Source: Clarireedia homoeocarpa
Taxonomy: Eukaryota; Ascomycota; Leotiomycetes; Helotiales; Rutstroemiaceae
Reading direction: 5' to 3'
Assembly: GCA_001465935.1 (NCBI GenBank)
Contig: LNKV01000016.1
Coordinates: forward strand, 372,001 to 436,000
Length of the DNA stretch: 64,000 bases
Shown: one piece after another, positions 1 through 10,034 of the stretch
Layout: every line of letters starts with the position of its first letter
Position numbering within the stretch: the stretch's first letter is position 1
Notes under the pieces: generated by a model
The model's input: only the letters and a program-made list of their open reading frames with translations
Told to the model about the DNA's origin: nothing
The model's database searches: none
Translations under genes and position numbers: made by a program

Positions 1-591
1 GGATTCGAAGACTGGCGAAGGACAAACATACCGACTGTGATTTTAGACATGATGACAGTCTTCCAGTAGAATTGATAAAGTTCTAATGGTGAGGATTTGC
101 GTAATTACTGTCGTTGAATACAAGAGAAGTCGTAAATTAGAAATTGTGTGGTGGTGGGTAGAAGTTTGGAAAATTTAGCGAGTATTATGTAATTCACACT
201 AGTTCTATCTCATCGCTGAATTGTTCTAGCCCTCAAGCTCTGCTTGCTGACAGAATTAACGAACAGCTTGTTGAGAGTTTTTGCGCCTACGACAGAAGAC
301 AACGCAAGCTACACTTTCACTCAGTGCTCTACTATTTTGGAGTTATATCTGCACAAATTTGATATTTACTTGGTTTCTCCCTACTCTCTACCAATAGTCA
401 CTGGTGCACTATCGAACGAGTTGAAGCTCAGCTGTTCCCCAAATATACGTTTAATTCTCCTGTCTGTCTTATGAATATTTAACGAGTGTATCTATATCGA
501 CAAGCAATACAAAACATTTCAATCACTACATTTTCCAAATTCACATTCACTTCAAGAGCTCCAACCTCCTCTAGCTAAGGCGATTCACAAC
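1..591. other. Intergenic, no gene recognised
   Basis: No coding region is supported here. The longest open frame on the plus strand (244-474) has no recognisable motif and no gene-like context. The right part is the presumed 3' flank of the small secreted-protein gene that ends at 592. Confidence 0.5.
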
Positions 592-1026
592 TCATCCCAC
601 AGTCACAGTGACAGTCACGATCTGTGTGTGGCAACCCACTTGACAGGTTGGGCAAAGCGGTGGTGCTGTCGCAGTAACAGTTGGTGTGATCGGACAATTG
701 GTATTCGGAGCGGGAACAGTGACTGTTGTCGGTTTGAGTACGATGCAGTCGAGGGTGGGTGGGCACGTAGCCGGAGCGAGTGGACAGTTTGCTGCTCTTC
801 ATTAGTCTATTGTGTCAATGTTTTGTGTAGGATGATAGATACCTATGCCCGTGCCTGCGACGGTTGTAGTTGACGTCCAGCAAGGTGTGGTAGCAGCAGG
901 TACAGGTCCTGGCAACGCGAATGCAAAGTTGCTGCAAACTCAAGATTAGTTGAAGCAGCGGAGACGGTCCGAGAAGTACTCGTACCTTAAGAATGCCGCA
1001 ACGAGAAAGCTTTGAATCTTAGCCAT
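592..1026 (-). CDS. Small secreted cysteine-rich protein, 109 aa
   Basis: This three-exon model is too fragmented to show as a long ORF. Exons on the minus strand are 1026-986, 931-843 and 791-592. Donors are GTACGA and GTATCT, acceptors are TTTGCAG and GAGCAG, and the spliced length is 330 bases ending in TGA. The product starts MAKIQSFLVAAFLSNFAFA, a typical secretory signal, followed by LPGPVPAATT. The mature part is rich in Thr, Pro and Val and holds eight cysteines, the last three in a CPTCQVGC cluster, and it ends in a TVTVTVG tail. Size, signal peptide and an even number of cysteines fit apoplastic effector-like or cell-surface proteins of fungi, but no named family is recognised. A TATA-like element lies about 106 bases upstream. 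The closing frame across two introns supports the model; function is unknown. Confidence 0.72.
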
Positions 1027-1131
1027 GTTGATTGGGATATTGATGATGGTTTCCTGGTTTTTGAGAGTGTTATATGATGCTGGAATGGTACCGTTTCAAC
1101 ATTCCTAACTTCCAGTGGAATTCTAACACCA

Positions 1132-1137
1132 TTTATA
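1132..1137 (-). promoter_or_regulatory. TATA-like box of the secreted-protein gene
   Basis: The minus strand reads TATAAA here, 106 bases before the ATG at 1026. This distance suits a core promoter with a short leader. Evidence is position and motif only. Confidence 0.35.
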
Positions 1138-3259
1138 AGTTTGACAATTCAACAATTTAGCTCATGAGTCGAACTACTCGGAATGCTATGATATCAGAGA
1201 AACTGAAGCCAAAATCTCACGTGTATTGCAGAGCTCGTATTCGTTGCTCCTTGCTTCCTCTTTTGAGGCGTGGATAGTGACTTTCAGCCCCAAATTACCA
1301 ACCCTTGCTTTGTTCCCGGTCTTCCGGCGTACCGCTAGCAAGCTTTGTCAGGTTAGCATGCATAATCCGGGGTAATATGTCAACGCTCTGAAATTTCTCT
1401 TTCATATTTACCCTGTTTTCATAATGTGTACACGTTTCTGGCAGGGTATTTCCTCCCGGTCTTCAGGCCCACATCTGAAAATCTCATGGCTGTCCCAAAA
1501 TGTATGTAAAGACAGGGTACAAATACACCGCTGAGGGTTCAAATCAACGCAACGGTCTAGCTGATGAGCCTCTTAGCGGTCAGGAACTGTTGATCCGAAA
1601 GCTTACATTCACGCCTAATTGAGTGGTACGACCATCTCCACATGGCATATTGAAAACAAGCTTCCTTGTCAAGAGCAAATTCCATGGCTGATGCAGATGA
1701 TGCGGGGTCCAGCATATCAGTTTCACATTCTCATTCATCGCATTGTACTATCAGCCCTGTCATATAATTTCTAAACCGGTAGGCTCCTTTTAACGTCAAC
1801 AGCCCAGTCTTGCAATATTTTTATTGCTTACTCCGAGACTCGGGAGGCGTAGCACAGGTCATCATTTTTATATGATGTTTATGCAACTTGGGCTATACGA
1901 GCGAAATACGATCGCCTTTCACCGTATTGTTCTTGCTGTGATACTATTGCTCCGTTCGGCACTATTTGCATGAAGCAGAATACCCACCGCTTTCGATATT
2001 CATGATCAGTTCTAGACTCCTTCTGGTGTGTCAATCTTTACTCATACGATTTCTGGTAGCAATATGGCCAACCGATTGGTGGCAAGTGGCGCTCGTTAAA
2101 ATATCTCCCGCGCCTTGCCATATCCTAATCGGTGGTCGTCTTCAGCTGAACCAACCTGCAGCCCTCGGTCCGATGTTTCTACTGCATTACGAAGCTAGGA
2201 TTGACTGACGGTTGCAACGTCCCGTACTATTCCCGTATGGAACCATACTTTATGTGCTCGCATTCAGCGGCCAGCAATATCTCGCCCAGCCGTGATGAGC
2301 TTCTTCAGATGCCACGAAAGACGCGTCTTGCATCTGCAGAGCCGCCGCTACTTACCGAGCTCGACTACAGACCTGACATCTGTAGCTCGACCTTGTTTTG
2401 GACCGAACCGCTTCGGCTTGACAATGGCCTTCTGTGTACGGAAAATTCAAATCATGTCAAACAAATATGTAAGATATACGAAGTAATTGTAACTGCGATA
2501 GAGGACGGTGGTACTAGGTCTGACCTCGTATGAACCATGTTTTTTTTCTAATACAACTAGCTGCCTTGGATGCACCTCTACACGTCCCTCGTCACTTATT
2601 GCAGCAATTCTCAGGTTCTAGACATAGCACACCGCAACAGAACAGAAGAACACCATTTCTCAACACGGTTCATTTGCATCTGGGTATGGATTGTAGAAGC
2701 CAATGTGAGTGGACCATTTCTACCATCAAACGCACAACTGTGACACACGTTGCCAAGTGGGCTTCTAATCAGCTCATCGCCTCCCTCAATCTATATTTCT
2801 ATACACAAACCGAATCATACGACCCCTCAAAACAGGCAGTTTACCTACGTCACCTATGCATCTCGCGACGAATAGGGCATTACGTTAACAGCCTGGGATA
2901 CCGCTAAATGTCACAAGTAGCTAAAAGTACCTCAATTACACAGACCTACCTACCTTGAGCAAGTTCCACAAAGTTACATCCCGAAAAGACATCCACACCC
3001 GTGAAAGTTGACTGATGTTCAGGTGCTCGTGATTTCATGATAACCCGTTGCCATGGTGGTTGTAATCCCTCCCGGCTGAAAATAAGATCATGATGGTTTT
3101 TGTACGTACGAGAGTGGTCCGTTCATACCAGCCTCTAAGCGAAGGCCTGCAGATCGTACTGTATATCTCACCGAGCCGAGAGAACATTGTCATTCCCTTA
3201 AGTTACGAAGTCCTCTCTCATATATGATATAAGCGCCATATTAGTCCATCCTATCACAT
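1138..3259. other. Intergenic; two abutting unassigned ORFs
   Basis: About 2.1 kb without a recognisable gene. Two plus-strand frames, 2201-2533 (110 codons) and 2530-2907 (125 codons), overlap by four bases in an ATGA arrangement. That layout is bacterial in style and probably chance in a fungus. Neither has a recognisable domain or signal peptide. No tRNA or repeat was recognised. Confidence 0.4.
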
Positions 3260-3532
3260 TTCTTTTTGACACCTACCTACGTACCCATACACACGTGTCT
3301 GAGTCAAAGGACCCCCCTCCCCCCGTCGTTTCGCCTCGGCTCTCTTCCAAAAAGAATCCACAATCCGTCTGTCTCCCCACTCCTCAATACATTGTTGATC
3401 CAAAGCCTTAATAAATCATTTAGCTACCCTATCTTCAAATCTCCTATCCTTTCCTTTCTTTCCCTTCTTCCTATTTCCTTTTCTTTCTTCCCAGCTTCTT
3501 CTTCTTCTTCTCTTCTTACCATATTCCAACGC

Positions 3533-3552
3533 AACTCAACTCAACTCAACTC
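3533..3552. repeat. (AACTC)4 microsatellite
   Basis: Four perfect copies of AACTC inside the CT-rich tract. Confidence 0.8.
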
Positions 3553-3659
3553 AAAACCACCCACCATTTCCCTCCCTCCCTCCTCTATCCATCCATCCAT
3601 CCTATTCCTCCACCCTCCACCCTCTCAATCCACATTCTCCTTTCCATTCCGTTCTAACC

Positions 3660-3701
3660 TCCTTCTCCTTCTCCTTCTCCTTCTCCTTCTCCTTCTCCTT
3701 T
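3660..3701. repeat. (CCTTCT)n microsatellite
   Basis: Near-perfect hexamer array of about seven units. It lies in the pyrimidine tract and gives poly-Leu or poly-Arg in the spurious frames that cross it. Confidence 0.85.
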
Positions 3702-4386
3702 CAACTGCCCCTCTCCTCTCCTCTCCCCTTCCCCTTTCCCTTTCCTTCGCCATTCCATTCACCTCTACCTCTCCTCCCCCGCGGCCCTCCATCACCACCA
3801 CCACCCTCACCAACAAATCGCAACCCCCCCCCCAAGCAACAACCCAAAACCTCCCATGCAAAAAGCAAAAAGCAAAACTCCCACCATCCATCCGTCCACC
3901 TCACTCTAGATACAATAGAGATCTTTCTCCCTCCCAATCCCCATCCCCAGACCATCATAAACATCACGACTGCCACCACATAATAGAATTTGCTTCCTTT
4001 CGCCATTACGAGTATCAGTTCCAAGAGAAAAGGGAAAAGGGAAGCCTCAACTCTCCTGGCGCCCACCCTCCACACACGCATGAATGTATAGTCTTATACC
4101 TACTCTACTGTTTTGCAAGTATCTGTTCATATCTTATCACGTCACAGTCACAGCAAAAATAATAAAATCACAAACACAAACACAAACAACCAAGTCCAAA
4201 TCATAAATGGGTATGTAATTGCTAAACAAAAAAAGCCAAACCAAAATTCTTTTCCTATGCGTAAAAGACAGAGAGCCATTGAATCATCATAAGAGTGACC
4301 GATCCCTAAATCCATCCATCCAACCGTTTTCTCTTGGAATCATACTTGAAATAGTATCATTCAAAGTCATTCCCAAAATCTCGAAT

Positions 4387-5972
4387 CTACAAACGAGACT
4401 GAGCAGCACCATCAGCAGTGCTGTGAGGAGCTGGAGCCAACTTCTCAGTAGCCTCAGCGATCCTATCACCAAGCTCCTTGTCAACACGACCGAACATCTC
4501 ATAGGTACGCTTGCGGGTGGGTTCCTTAGCCGCGGACAAGTGGCCCGCAACGTTGTTGACGAAGTTATCTTGTTGACCTGGTTGCTTGCCGAGGACATCC
4601 CAGAGACCCTTGGCTTGGACGTAATCCTCGGAGGTGACGTCGGGCAAGGAGTTGACAGCAGCGCCGGCCCACTTCTCGTGGTCGTTGACCACCTTGACGG
4701 GCTTGTAGGTGAGCTTACGGTAGGTGGACGGGTAGTTGGGGTTTGCACCGTAGTTTCCGTTGACGGCCATGGCACCATCACGTTGGAATGGATTGAATGC
4801 CTTGAGAGGTGCGTTGACAGGGATTTGTTGGTAGTTTACACCGAGACGGTGACGATGAGTGTCTGGGTATGAGAAGAGACGAGACTGGAGGACAGGGTCG
4901 GCAGATGGCTCAACACCTGGAACCAAGTGAGATGGAGAGAAGGCCACTTGCTCAATTTCGGCAAAGTAGTTCTCAACGTTCTTGTTGAGGGTGAACTTTC
5001 CGATTTGTCGCAATGGGACCTCCTTTTGTGGCCAAACCTTGGTCAAGTCGAAGATATTCCAGCGGAATTTCTCGGCTTCCTCTGGTGAGAGAATTTGGAC
5101 GTAGACAGTCCAGCTTGGGAAGTTACCTTCCTCGATAGAGTGGAACAAGTCTTGAGTGTGCCAGTCTGGGTTCTCAGATGCCATCTTACCGGCTTCTTCG
5201 TTGGTGAAAGTCTTGCTACCTTGGTCGGTCTTGAGGTGGACTTGAACGTAGTTGAAGCTGCCATCAGGCTTGTGCCACTTGTGGGTGTGTCCGGAGTATC
5301 CATTCATGTGTCTATAAGAGTATGGAGTACCACGGTCACTGAAGAGGTGCATGACCTGGTGCACGGCCTCTTGATGGGTGGAGAGGTAGTCCCAGAACAT
5401 AGTAGCATCCTTCAAGTTTGTTTGTGGGTTTCGCTTTTGTGTGTGGATGAATAGAGGGAACTTGGTTGGGTCTCGGAGGAAGAAGACGGGAGTGTTGTTG
5501 TAGACCCAATCCCAGTTACCTTCCTCGGTGTAGAACTTGATGGAGAAACCTCTTGGGTCTCTTGCTGAATCTGCGGAGCCTTTCTCACCGCCGACAGTTG
5601 AGAAACGAGCAACAGCAGGAGTCTTCTTGCCAACCTTGTTCAGCATATCTATTGTACTAATATCGCTGACATCGTGTGTAACCTCGAACTCTGTAAACAT
5701 TCTGTTAGCTACTGTGGCAAACGTGTAAAGAATTTCTGATGCTTACCTCCATAAGCTCCAGCACCCTTGGCGTGTACAACACGCTCTGGGATACGTTCAC
5801 GATCGAAATGGGCCAACAAATCAATCAAGTGAAAATCTTGAAGGAGAAGTGGTCCATTGCTACCAATCTGCTGGAACTCTTCGGGATGCTTTACAGGGCA
5901 TCCGTTGGAGGTTGTGTAGACTGGTGCTTCATTGTACTTGAAGGTAGACGCGGGCTTATCGTCGGCGACCAT
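4387..5972 (-). CDS. Peroxisomal catalase (small-subunit type), 509 aa
   Basis: Haem catalase, converting H2O2 to water and oxygen. Exons on the minus strand are 5972-5747 and 5690-4387, joined through a GTAAGC donor and a TTTACAG acceptor; the 1530-base CDS closes in frame and gives GAYGEFEVTHD at the junction. Visible residues are the active-site His67 (RVVHAKG), Asn141 (YNNTPVFF) and the proximal haem ligand Tyr350 in RLFSYPDTHRHRLG. Length is typical of small-subunit monofunctional catalases. The last three residues are SRL, a type 1 peroxisomal targeting signal, so a peroxisomal location is inferred. A CCAAT box lies about 250 bases upstream. Several open frames antisense to it (for example 4219-4872 and 5095-5454) reflect its codon bias and are not genes. 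Confidence 0.95.
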
Positions 5973-6217
5973 GATTGCGTTTGTGGAAGTACTAGTACTT
6001 ATTGTTCAAATATTCGAGGGCTGTTGTGTGCTTAAAAAGCTTTGAAGATGGATATCAAGGAAGAAGTACGTCTTGATAGGTCAAATATCTTCCGAGAGAG
6101 GGAGGCAAATGAAGAAGGCTCAGATGGGACTGGAAGTGGTGGGAGGTGAAGCTCTTAAGTACCCCTCGGTGTATCATAACGCGTTCCGGGGGGAGGGAGG
6201 GGTCAAGTGGACGGCAG

Positions 6218-6222
6218 CCAAT
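6218..6222. promoter_or_regulatory. CCAAT box upstream of catalase
   Basis: AGCCAATCAG, read on the plus strand, lies 246 bases before the catalase start. It is a candidate site for the fungal HAP/CBC complex, which controls many oxidative-stress genes. Motif match only. Confidence 0.35.
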
Positions 6223-6730
6223 CAGACTCGCGGGGTTTGCAACTGCATTAGTAAAGTGTCAAAGTCTCGAACGATTTGCTTAGAAAGGAGGACGAAGTCG
6301 GGGTCTTTCCGCATGAGGTTCTAGCTCGATGTGAAGCATGAGAAGAAGTAGGTGCCGTATATGTTGGCTGGTGCCCATTCGGGTCTAGTGTCTCCATCCA
6401 CAGATGGAGCACATTACTTTACAAATACCGTATCAAAGAATGAATCGCGATGTTCTACTATGTAGTATTCGCCGCGGCGCCAACGACTTTGCTGCTCTTC
6501 TCTGCCCGCCTTACTGCCAATGTCCTCGAGATGCCATTCTGCCGATGAGGGGCAGCATGGTGGGACCACTTCTTCCTGGTCATGTACATACTTTAGTACT
6601 TTGTAGGATGAGTACTTGTACCTACATGTTTCGTCCAAGTCTTTCTCCGCATTTTGGAGAATGAGTAGCGCCACTTCATGCTTATCGTTCATGCTTGGCA
6701 TTCACACCAGTCCCAAGTATCTTTCCGCCT

Positions 6731-6769
6731 TCTTCCACGCCCTTTCCACGCCCTTTCCACGCCCTCTCC
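6731..6769. repeat. 11-bp tandem repeat (CTTTCCACGCC)
   Basis: Three consecutive near-identical units of CTTTCCACGCC with one degenerate flanking unit. The tract lies in intergenic sequence between catalase and Arl1. Confidence 0.75.
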
Positions 6770-8184
6770 ACAAGGCAAAAACCACTGTTTCCGCTGCCCA
6801 TCAACGGCTTCCTGCGAGCTTGATCCGAGGAAAAGAATATATCTTCATTTTGGGCCGGAAAGCGCACAAAAAAAAGAACACAAACAAGAAAAAAGCCAAC
6901 GATGACGGTACAGTACTTACTCATGCAAAAAATCTCCCCACTTCCTCCCACCCACCATCCATGTCTCAATCCCCTGTTACATTGCGCACACATTGTTGTC
7001 AGGTTGGTCAGTGTGTCCGCTCTCGCTCCCCTCCCAGCGCAAGTGTGGGGCCCAGAGTATCCGCACTGCAAATTCCGATTGAGAATCATGTCACCGTCGG
7101 CGAATCGGCATCGAGGTATTTACTGCATTATTCATCGGTACGTTCACCAAAGCAGAACAAGGGACTCCAACAAGGTCCCTTCCTTTGTGTTTCTCCTAGC
7201 CAATCCTGAGGACTTGGCGTTTTCTACTTTTAGTTCATTATTGTGTGCATCAGCTGCCCTCATCAACTGCAATCGTGGTGATTGTATCTTTCCCCATGGA
7301 GCTTCGGAGTCATGTAGCGGATTTAACGAAAGTTCTCTTCGGACCTCTGCGCCGGCGTGGAATTCGCCGCCCAGTAATCCATGGGTGGTTCGGGACACAG
7401 GACATCACATCTAAGATCCTATCGTCTGTCAACGGCACGACACGACTTGAGCGTTTTTTATTTCCAGCACAAGTGACCGAACCTTCATCAGAGAGGATAC
7501 TCCTAGCTTGCCAGCGAACAACTCTCTGCAAAGTAACGAGCTTAGGCGTTGCGCCTGGACGTTAATACTGCCGCTGGAGCCGAAGAAGGCTCCTAGTTGT
7601 CGATCGCTAATTACCGCATACCGGTACCAGCACTTAGGAATAGTATCCACCATTGCTACCTATGTTCCGGCGATAACCCGTTCTGGTGGCTGAGTTGGTA
7701 TGGAAGACAACGACAGGCTTTCTTATCCCTTGAACCCTTCAAGCTCTTCTTATCCCCTCAATGTATCCACCCACCTTTTCGTCAGCCTCTAGGCATACCA
7801 GTCCAGAATTGATGCCATCACAAATCAAAGGTATTCATGCTTCACGAAACAAGTATCGTTTCGAATTACGGCTTCGCTGTAGATTAGAGAGTCTGACTTT
7901 GAGACGAAGACCCCCAACTCGCCCTATATCGAGGCATATGTTGGTGTAATGCATTTCCCTAACCCATAACTCTATAATGCTTGATCAAGTACAAATTAAG
8001 ATTTCAATTCCTCCCAACGCTAATGCCATCACTTGCTTACGCGTGCCCTCTTCATTCAAATGGGTTTGGTCCCACGATTTCGTTCCGTTCGTTGTGTCAA
8101 TTATTCAAAGGTATGGTGTAGTATATAGTAGGTAGGTTGTTAGGTGATGGTACAATGCCGGTAGGCTGAGCCTTTCTTTCTCTA

Positions 8185-9002
8185 TCAAGATTCTTGTTGA
8201 ACAGTTTGCTGGTCCTTCGTGTCAGTCATTATGCCCACTTGCCACATGCGTTCCATGAAGGAAAGTTGGAACTTACCACAAGCCAATCCATACCCTCGTC
8301 CACACCACTGCCATCCACCGCACTACACGCCACTATACTCCAGTTCCTATCCCGCAACTCTCCTAATTTTAACGCCTCGCTGATTTCGCCGGCACCCTTG
8401 GCCCCTGGCTGATCTTGTTTGTTCGCGAATACTAGGAGAGCCGCATCCTTCAACTCGTCCTCATTCAGCATTGCTGCTAGCTCTTCTGATGCAGTACCTA
8501 ATCGATCGATATCTGTTGAATCAATGACGAAGATCACTGCCGCGGTGTTGGCGTAATAGCAACGCCAATATGGTCGAATCGAGGTTTGGCCTCCTAAATC
8601 CTACTCGCAAAGTCAACTACGGCCCCGCAGACTGCGATGACAGAGCGGGACATCTTGGACATACCCAGACATTGAAATTTAGGTTCTTGTATGTGACGGA
8701 TTCCACGTTGAATCCTATTGTTGGTATTGTCGTTACAACCTCTCCAATCTGTATACTGCCATTAGTACTTCGCCTCAGTACATCTTCGATCTAAGAGTTA
8801 CGAACCTTGAGTCTATATAGCAGTGTCGTCTTTCCAGCATTATCCTATAAGTTTCACAGATCCATCAGCTTGTCTTATTCCGTGCCGGTGCTCAAATGCC
8901 CAACGAGATGTACAGTTGAACGCTTACCAGTCCCAAAATCAGGATCCGAATCTCTTTCTTCGACCACAGCAACCCCGACAGCCATGATACACTTGCGCCC
9001 AT
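8185..9002 (-). CDS. ARL1: ADP-ribosylation factor-like GTPase Arl1, 181 aa
   Basis: Golgi small GTPase that recruits GRIP-domain golgins. Five exons on the minus strand: 9002-8928, 8844-8806, 8748-8665, 8600-8277 and 8208-8185; all donors and acceptors are canonical and the total is 546 bases. The product begins MGASVSW, with Gly2 available for N-myristoylation. It then carries the P-loop GLDNAGKTT (split by intron 1), switch I TIPTIGF, switch II WDLGGQT, the guanine-specificity motif NKQD and the CSA motif, and ends VQQES. Length and order match the Arl1 family better than Arf1 or Arf6 because of the DLGGQTSIRPYWR stretch. It is divergent from the RPL39 gene, sharing 544 bases of promoter. 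The last exon is only 24 bases. Confidence 0.95.
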
Positions 9003-9546
9003 GTTGCTTGTCTTTTAGACTCTCTTTCGTCCCTTTTTTCTTTTCCCTATCCTTCCTTTCCTTTCCTTAGCCTCCAGAACAACTATACTTAGCTGTCTCC
9101 TATCCTAGCCTTACTAGAAGTTGTCCTTCTATCTAGTAAGTAAGTGCAGTTCTTACACCGCTTAGGTGAATCCGTTGAAATCGTAAAGTCGTGGCTCTGT
9201 AGGTCCTTCTCGCGTTTCGCAGCGTTTCGTCGTTGGAGAAATAAGTGTTGTTCTGTTGCTGCAATGGCCTCCAGCTTGTCTTCAACTGTGGCTTTGACCT
9301 TACCGCTTCCAATCCGCAATACCGCGGAACGACAAACTCCCGATTATGCTTAGTCATAACCTTATCCTCGAAATCGAGCCAATGACGATTTCACCTTTAT
9401 GGCCTGAGGTTGTAAAGGGCTACTGGGAAGAAAGCCCTCGTCAGAAATTTTAGTGCGATGCAACTTTGAGAAGTTCGTAACCCCAGGTAGTAATTCGACA
9501 TCAAGCACCGACACGACAACATCGACAAAGGCGACTTGTACTCACG
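9003..9546. promoter_or_regulatory. Divergent promoter region, Arl1 / RPL39
   Basis: 544 bases separate the two start codons. A pyrimidine-rich stretch near 9018-9066 (CTTTCCTTTCC) lies just upstream of Arl1. No specific operator was recognised, and open frames in this interval have no support. Confidence 0.5.
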
Positions 9547-10034
9547 ATGCCGGTACGTAATTACATTTTTTATCGATATACCTGTCAATTGAAAGGAGCG
9601 GAATGGTTCGAAATGGAAGATTTGTCGACTGTTGACGCGCGAAGATGGGACCGACTTGTTCAAGTGTCAGGAACACCAACATCGAATTGGAGAAGGAAGG
9701 CACACGACAGCAAGGATCAAAAATACTGACTTTACTTTGTCGATAGTCCCACAAGACATTCCGTACCAAGCAAAAGCTTGCCAGAGCTCAAAAGCAAAAC
9801 AGACCTATCCCGCAATGGATTCGATTGAGGACTGGTAACACCATCCGGTACGTTGAACCCTACGATATTGCAAGCACCATCGACCTCCGTTTCTACATTC
9901 TCGATGCTTCAAGCTCTTCGATGGGCCTGGCCAGAAGCGATGCGAATAATTCAGATAGAACACTGAACTAATATAACCACCATAGATATAACGCGAAGCG
10001 ACGTCACTGGAGAAAGACTCGCATCGGTTTGTAG
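9547..10034 (+). CDS. RPL39: 60S ribosomal protein L39 (eL39), 51 aa
   Basis: Component of the large ribosomal subunit lining the peptide exit tunnel. Three exons: 9547-9552 (only ATGCCG), 9747-9847 and 9986-10034; the total is 156 bases. The product is 51 residues, beginning MPSHKTFRTKQKLARAQKQN and ending RRHWRKTRIGL. Length and sequence follow the near-invariant eukaryotic eL39. The two-codon first exon and the small third exon make the gene invisible to plain ORF search. The start context is fixed by the universal MPS(H/S)K start. The first intron (194 bases) shows no convincing snoRNA boxes. Confidence 0.97.

Larger units (their letters stand above)
3260..4205 (+). promoter_or_regulatory. 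Long CT-rich leader/promoter-like tract, no clear CDS
   Basis: The plus strand is almost pure pyrimidine for several hundred bases, then becomes A-rich (ACACAAACACAAAC) and reaches AATCATAAATGGGTATGT near 4200. That order is the usual layout of a fungal promoter, 5' UTR and start. The ATG is followed directly by a GTATGT donor-like site, and an unspliced reading stops after two codons. Downstream lies the 3' end of the antisense catalase gene. The open frame across the tract (3266-4162) is low-complexity Ser/Pro/Leu and is not credible as protein. A noncoding or antisense transcript, or the stranded promoter of a lost gene, would both fit. Confidence 0.4.
5973..8184. other. Intergenic: catalase promoter and featureless sequence
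   Basis: The first few hundred bases hold the catalase promoter, including the CCAAT box. An 11-base tandem repeat sits at 6731-6769. Several frames of 70-200 codons occur on both strands (for example 6616-7209 plus and 6682-7089 minus), but none shows a domain, a signal peptide or a spliced continuation I could support. No RNA gene was recognised. Confidence 0.5.

Noticed and set aside
1..20. GGATTCGAA at the window edge as a tRNA end
   Set aside because: Flanking sequence inside the window shows no D-arm, anticodon arm or A-box.
3266..4162. 298-codon plus-strand ORF
   Set aside because: Low-complexity Ser/Pro/Leu translation of a CT-rich leader with microsatellites; no domain and no gene-like codon use.
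4219..4872. 217-codon ORF antisense to catalase
   Set aside because: Shadow of the strongly biased catalase codons; the minus strand has full catalase homology by motif.
6616..7209. 197-codon plus-strand ORF in the catalase/Arl1 gap
   Set aside because: Crosses A-runs and a tandem repeat, has no domain, and has equally long frames on the other strand.
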